From the NCBI GenBank assembly GCA_002336085.1, contig DDEH01000046.1:1-6988 (forward strand): a DNA stretch of 6,988 bases. Direction: 5' to 3'. A program made the translations under genes and the position numbers. The notes beneath the pieces were generated by a model. The model worked only from the letters and a program-made list of their open reading frames with translations. It made no database searches and was not told the DNA's origin. Below are positions 5,890 through 6,988 of the stretch, one piece after another (position 1 is the first letter of the stretch; the number at the start of each line of letters is the position of its first letter). The DNA is from Flavobacteriales bacterium UBA1959. GTDB taxonomy: Bacteria; Bacteroidota; Bacteroidia; Flavobacteriales_D; Sanyastnellaceae.

Positions 5890-6897
5890 ATGAAGTACCT
5901 TCGCGCCATGGAAAGTAAACGGGTGGACGCTGACGGTACGCTGTTGGAATTCTTGATGGATAATGCGGGTTATTCAACTCGTACTCGGGCTCGAACGGCT
6001 GTAAAGTCAGGAGCTATCGCTGTGGACGGCAATCTTGTTCGTATTCCTTCTTCAGAAGTAAAGGCAGGTGCAGTGGTGACATGGAAGTCATTGAGCCGAC
6101 AAAGTGGCCCCAAGGATTTTGATCTTGGCGGCAGTTCATCTTCATCCAAGGCCAAGAAGGAAAAGGAAGAAAAGCCGCCGTATGAGGTGGTTTATGAAGA
6201 CGATTATTTGCTTGCCTATGTCAAGCCGGCAGGTATGGTATTTGCTTCGCCTAAGCCGCAAGTAAAGACGAGCTACACCCGCATGAAGGAATGGATTGAA
6301 GCAAATCGCTCTAACCTTAATGCGGTTCAATTTGTTAATCGAATTGAAAAGGAGTCATCAGGCATTTGTCTGATTGCAAAGGATCTGCGTTGGCGCAAGC
6401 ACCTCCAAGACAATTGGGATCAATTTACAAAGCGCATGTATGTGGTTGTGCAAGGGCACTTGCCTGCAGATGACGTTTTGTTTTGCTATTCCAAAGACGA
6501 CGATGGGAAGCGAAATCAAAAATTCGAATACGAATACCGAACAATGAGAGCTACCAGCGCTCATACCATGTTGAAAATGACCCTTGGCTTTGATCAAGTT
6601 CCCGTTCTTATGTCGGGCTTGCGAAGACTTGATTGCTACTTGCTGGGAAAGGGCAAAGAAGTGCCAGATCCAATGGGGCGTTCGGGTATGCACTTGTTCG
6701 GAGTTGACATTACAGGTCCTGATGGAGAAGAAGTCATCATTAAGTCACGAGTTCCACAGGAGTTTTTGAATTTAATGAAAGGAGGAAAGGGGCCAAAGGC
6801 TGTTCCAGCATGGAAGCGAGAGGTCCAACAAAATAAGGGCGAGGACGAAAAGTCACGGTCCAATCCACGGTCCAATCCACGGCCATCACGCGGCTGA
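5890..6897 (+). CDS. S4-domain RluA-fold protein with degenerate catalytic motifs (probable pseudouridine synthase pseudoenzyme)
   Basis: A 335-residue protein. Residues about 16-64 form an S4 RNA-binding domain (STRTRARTAVKSGAIAVDGN). A Ser/Lys/Glu-rich linker (80-96) leads into an RluA-type fold: VVYEDDYLLAYVKPAGMVFASP (in part, from 100), the catalytic-motif position FVNRIEKESSGICLIAK (148-164), YVVVQG (184-189), GRSGMHLFGVDITGP (263-277) and a final VPQEFLNLM. Active RluA enzymes carry HRLDxxTSG; here it reads NRIEKESSG, so the catalytic Asp is Glu153 (codon 6346-6348). The TGRxHQIR block that should follow LxL near residue 232 is replaced by GFDQVPVLMSG. The frame is intact, so this looks like a maintained protein that binds RNA without pseudouridylating it, not a decaying gene. 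The tail is basic with a short tandem repeat. A second ATG at 5908 (MESKRV) may be the true start, placing only six codons in doubt. Annotation pipelines would probably call it an RluA family synthase. Confidence 0.85.
   Translation: MKYLRAMESKRVDADGTLLEFLMDNAGYSTRTRARTAVKSGAIAVDGNLVRIPSSEVKAGAVVTWKSLSRQSGPKDFDLGGSSSSSKAKKEKEEKPPYEVVYEDDYLLAYVKPAGMVFASPKPQVKTSYTRMKEWIEANRSNLNAVQFVNRIEKESSGICLIAKDLRWRKHLQDNWDQFTKRMYVVVQGHLPADDVLFCYSKDDDGKRNQKFEYEYRTMRATSAHTMLKMTLGFDQVPVLMSGLRRLDCYLLGKGKEVPDPMGRSGMHLFGVDITGPDGEEVIIKSRVPQEFLNLMKGGKGPKAVPAWKREVQQNKGEDEKSRSNPRSNPRPSRG
5896..5908 (+). promoter_or_regulatory. Possible Bacteroidota -7 promoter element just before the second ATG
   Basis: TACCTTCG at 5896-5903 differs by one base from the phylum's TAnnTTTG -7 element and sits four bases before ATG 5908. 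If used, transcription would begin close to that ATG, giving a nearly leaderless mRNA and making 5908 the real start of the S4/RluA-like protein. The matching -33 TTTG is not present at the expected spacing (only CGTG near 5872-5875), so support is weak. Confidence 0.25.
6856..6882 (+). repeat. 12-bp tandem repeat in the C-terminal tail of the S4/RluA-like gene
   Basis: CGGTCCAATCCA occurs twice in a row (6856-6867, 6868-6879) and starts a third time with CGG at 6880. It is in frame and encodes the SNPRSNPR part of the basic, disordered-looking tail. Being a multiple of three, copy changes would alter tail length without breaking the frame. Confidence 0.85.
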
Positions 6898-6936
6898 TAC
6901 CTGGTTGTCGAAGTACCGAAAAAAGTAGGCAAATAA

Positions 6937-6964
6937 AAAGCGCATCCGTTTTTGAATGCGCTTT
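6937..6964 (-). terminator. Hairpin terminator, probably serving a convergent gene beyond the right edge and possibly bidirectional
   Basis: AAAGCGCAT (6937-6945) pairs perfectly with ATGCGCTTT (6956-6964), a nine-base stem with a ten-base loop. On the minus strand the stem runs into TTTTTATTTG, a good T-rich tract. On the plus strand it is followed only by GAAAG after the stem's own TTT. It lies 39 nt past the stop of the S4/RluA-like gene, so it may also end that transcript, but the better direction is minus. Confidence 0.65.
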
Positions 6965-6970
6965 GAAAGT

Positions 6971-6988
6971 CTATTGTTTAAAGTTGAT
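6971..6988 (-). CDS. Possible last codons of a convergent gene running off the right edge
   Basis: Read on the minus strand, the last bases give an open frame ending INFKQ-stop, with TAG at 6973-6971, six bases before a hairpin that is T-rich in the same direction. A second frame ending QL-stop (TAA at 6980-6978) is equally possible. The only real evidence is the orientation of the terminator; the coding content visible is too short to judge. Confidence 0.2.
   Translation of the reverse strand: MNFKQ

Noticed and set aside
5890..6897. Calling the RluA-like gene a pseudogene
   Set aside because: The frame is uninterrupted, the S4 domain and fold motifs are intact and the changes are confined to catalytic motifs, which fits a maintained pseudoenzyme better than decay.

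Overview
The window reads as chromosomal DNA of a member of the Bacteroidota, most likely Flavobacteriales and perhaps a marine Cryomorphaceae-like lineage. Three things point there: a secreted giant ending in a type B sorting domain of the type IX secretion system (T9SS), a YebC with the N-terminus I associate with Bacteroidota, and a DUF5777-type beta-barrel gene. The exact genus cannot be read from the sequence. No mobile element, CRISPR array, tRNA or rRNA is visible. Most of the window is coding.

Layout. (1) 1-3027, + strand: the 3' part (1008 codons) of a large cell-surface or secreted protein whose start lies left of the window. It has an N-terminal adhesin-like module, a second beta-rich module, seven Cys-rich repeats of about 75-87 residues, and a C-terminal T9SS type B (CHU_C / gliding motility-associated) sorting domain. 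(2) 3028-3175: a short convergent intergenic region with two inverted repeats and the start of a cluster of GTCAAAA words. (3) 4978-3176, - strand: a tight three-gene operon encoding, in transcription order, a monohaem cytochrome c lipoprotein, a YceI-family periplasmic protein and a DUF5777-like outer-membrane beta-barrel protein. The gaps are 1 nt and a 4-nt ATGA overlap. (4) 4979-5119: a divergent intergenic region. (5) 5120-5851, + strand: yebC (TACO1 family). (6) 5890-6897, + strand: an S4-domain plus RluA-fold protein whose catalytic motifs are degenerate. (7) 6937-6964: a terminator-like hairpin near the right edge, whose T-rich side suggests it mainly serves a convergent gene beyond the window.

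How the genes fit together. The operon looks like an envelope module: an anchored cytochrome, a soluble protein of a family known to bind isoprenoid chains, and an outer-membrane barrel. This suggests a redox or isoprenoid/quinone-related envelope function that I cannot name. yebC and its neighbour are both translation-linked by family: YebC/TACO1 acts on translating ribosomes, and S4/RluA proteins bind structured RNA. The neighbour probably no longer catalyses pseudouridylation, because the catalytic Asp is Glu and the TGRxHQIR-type motif is gone. The best candidates for something undescribed are this apparent pseudoenzyme, the cytochrome-YceI-barrel operon, and the unusually regular four-cysteine repeats of the surface protein.
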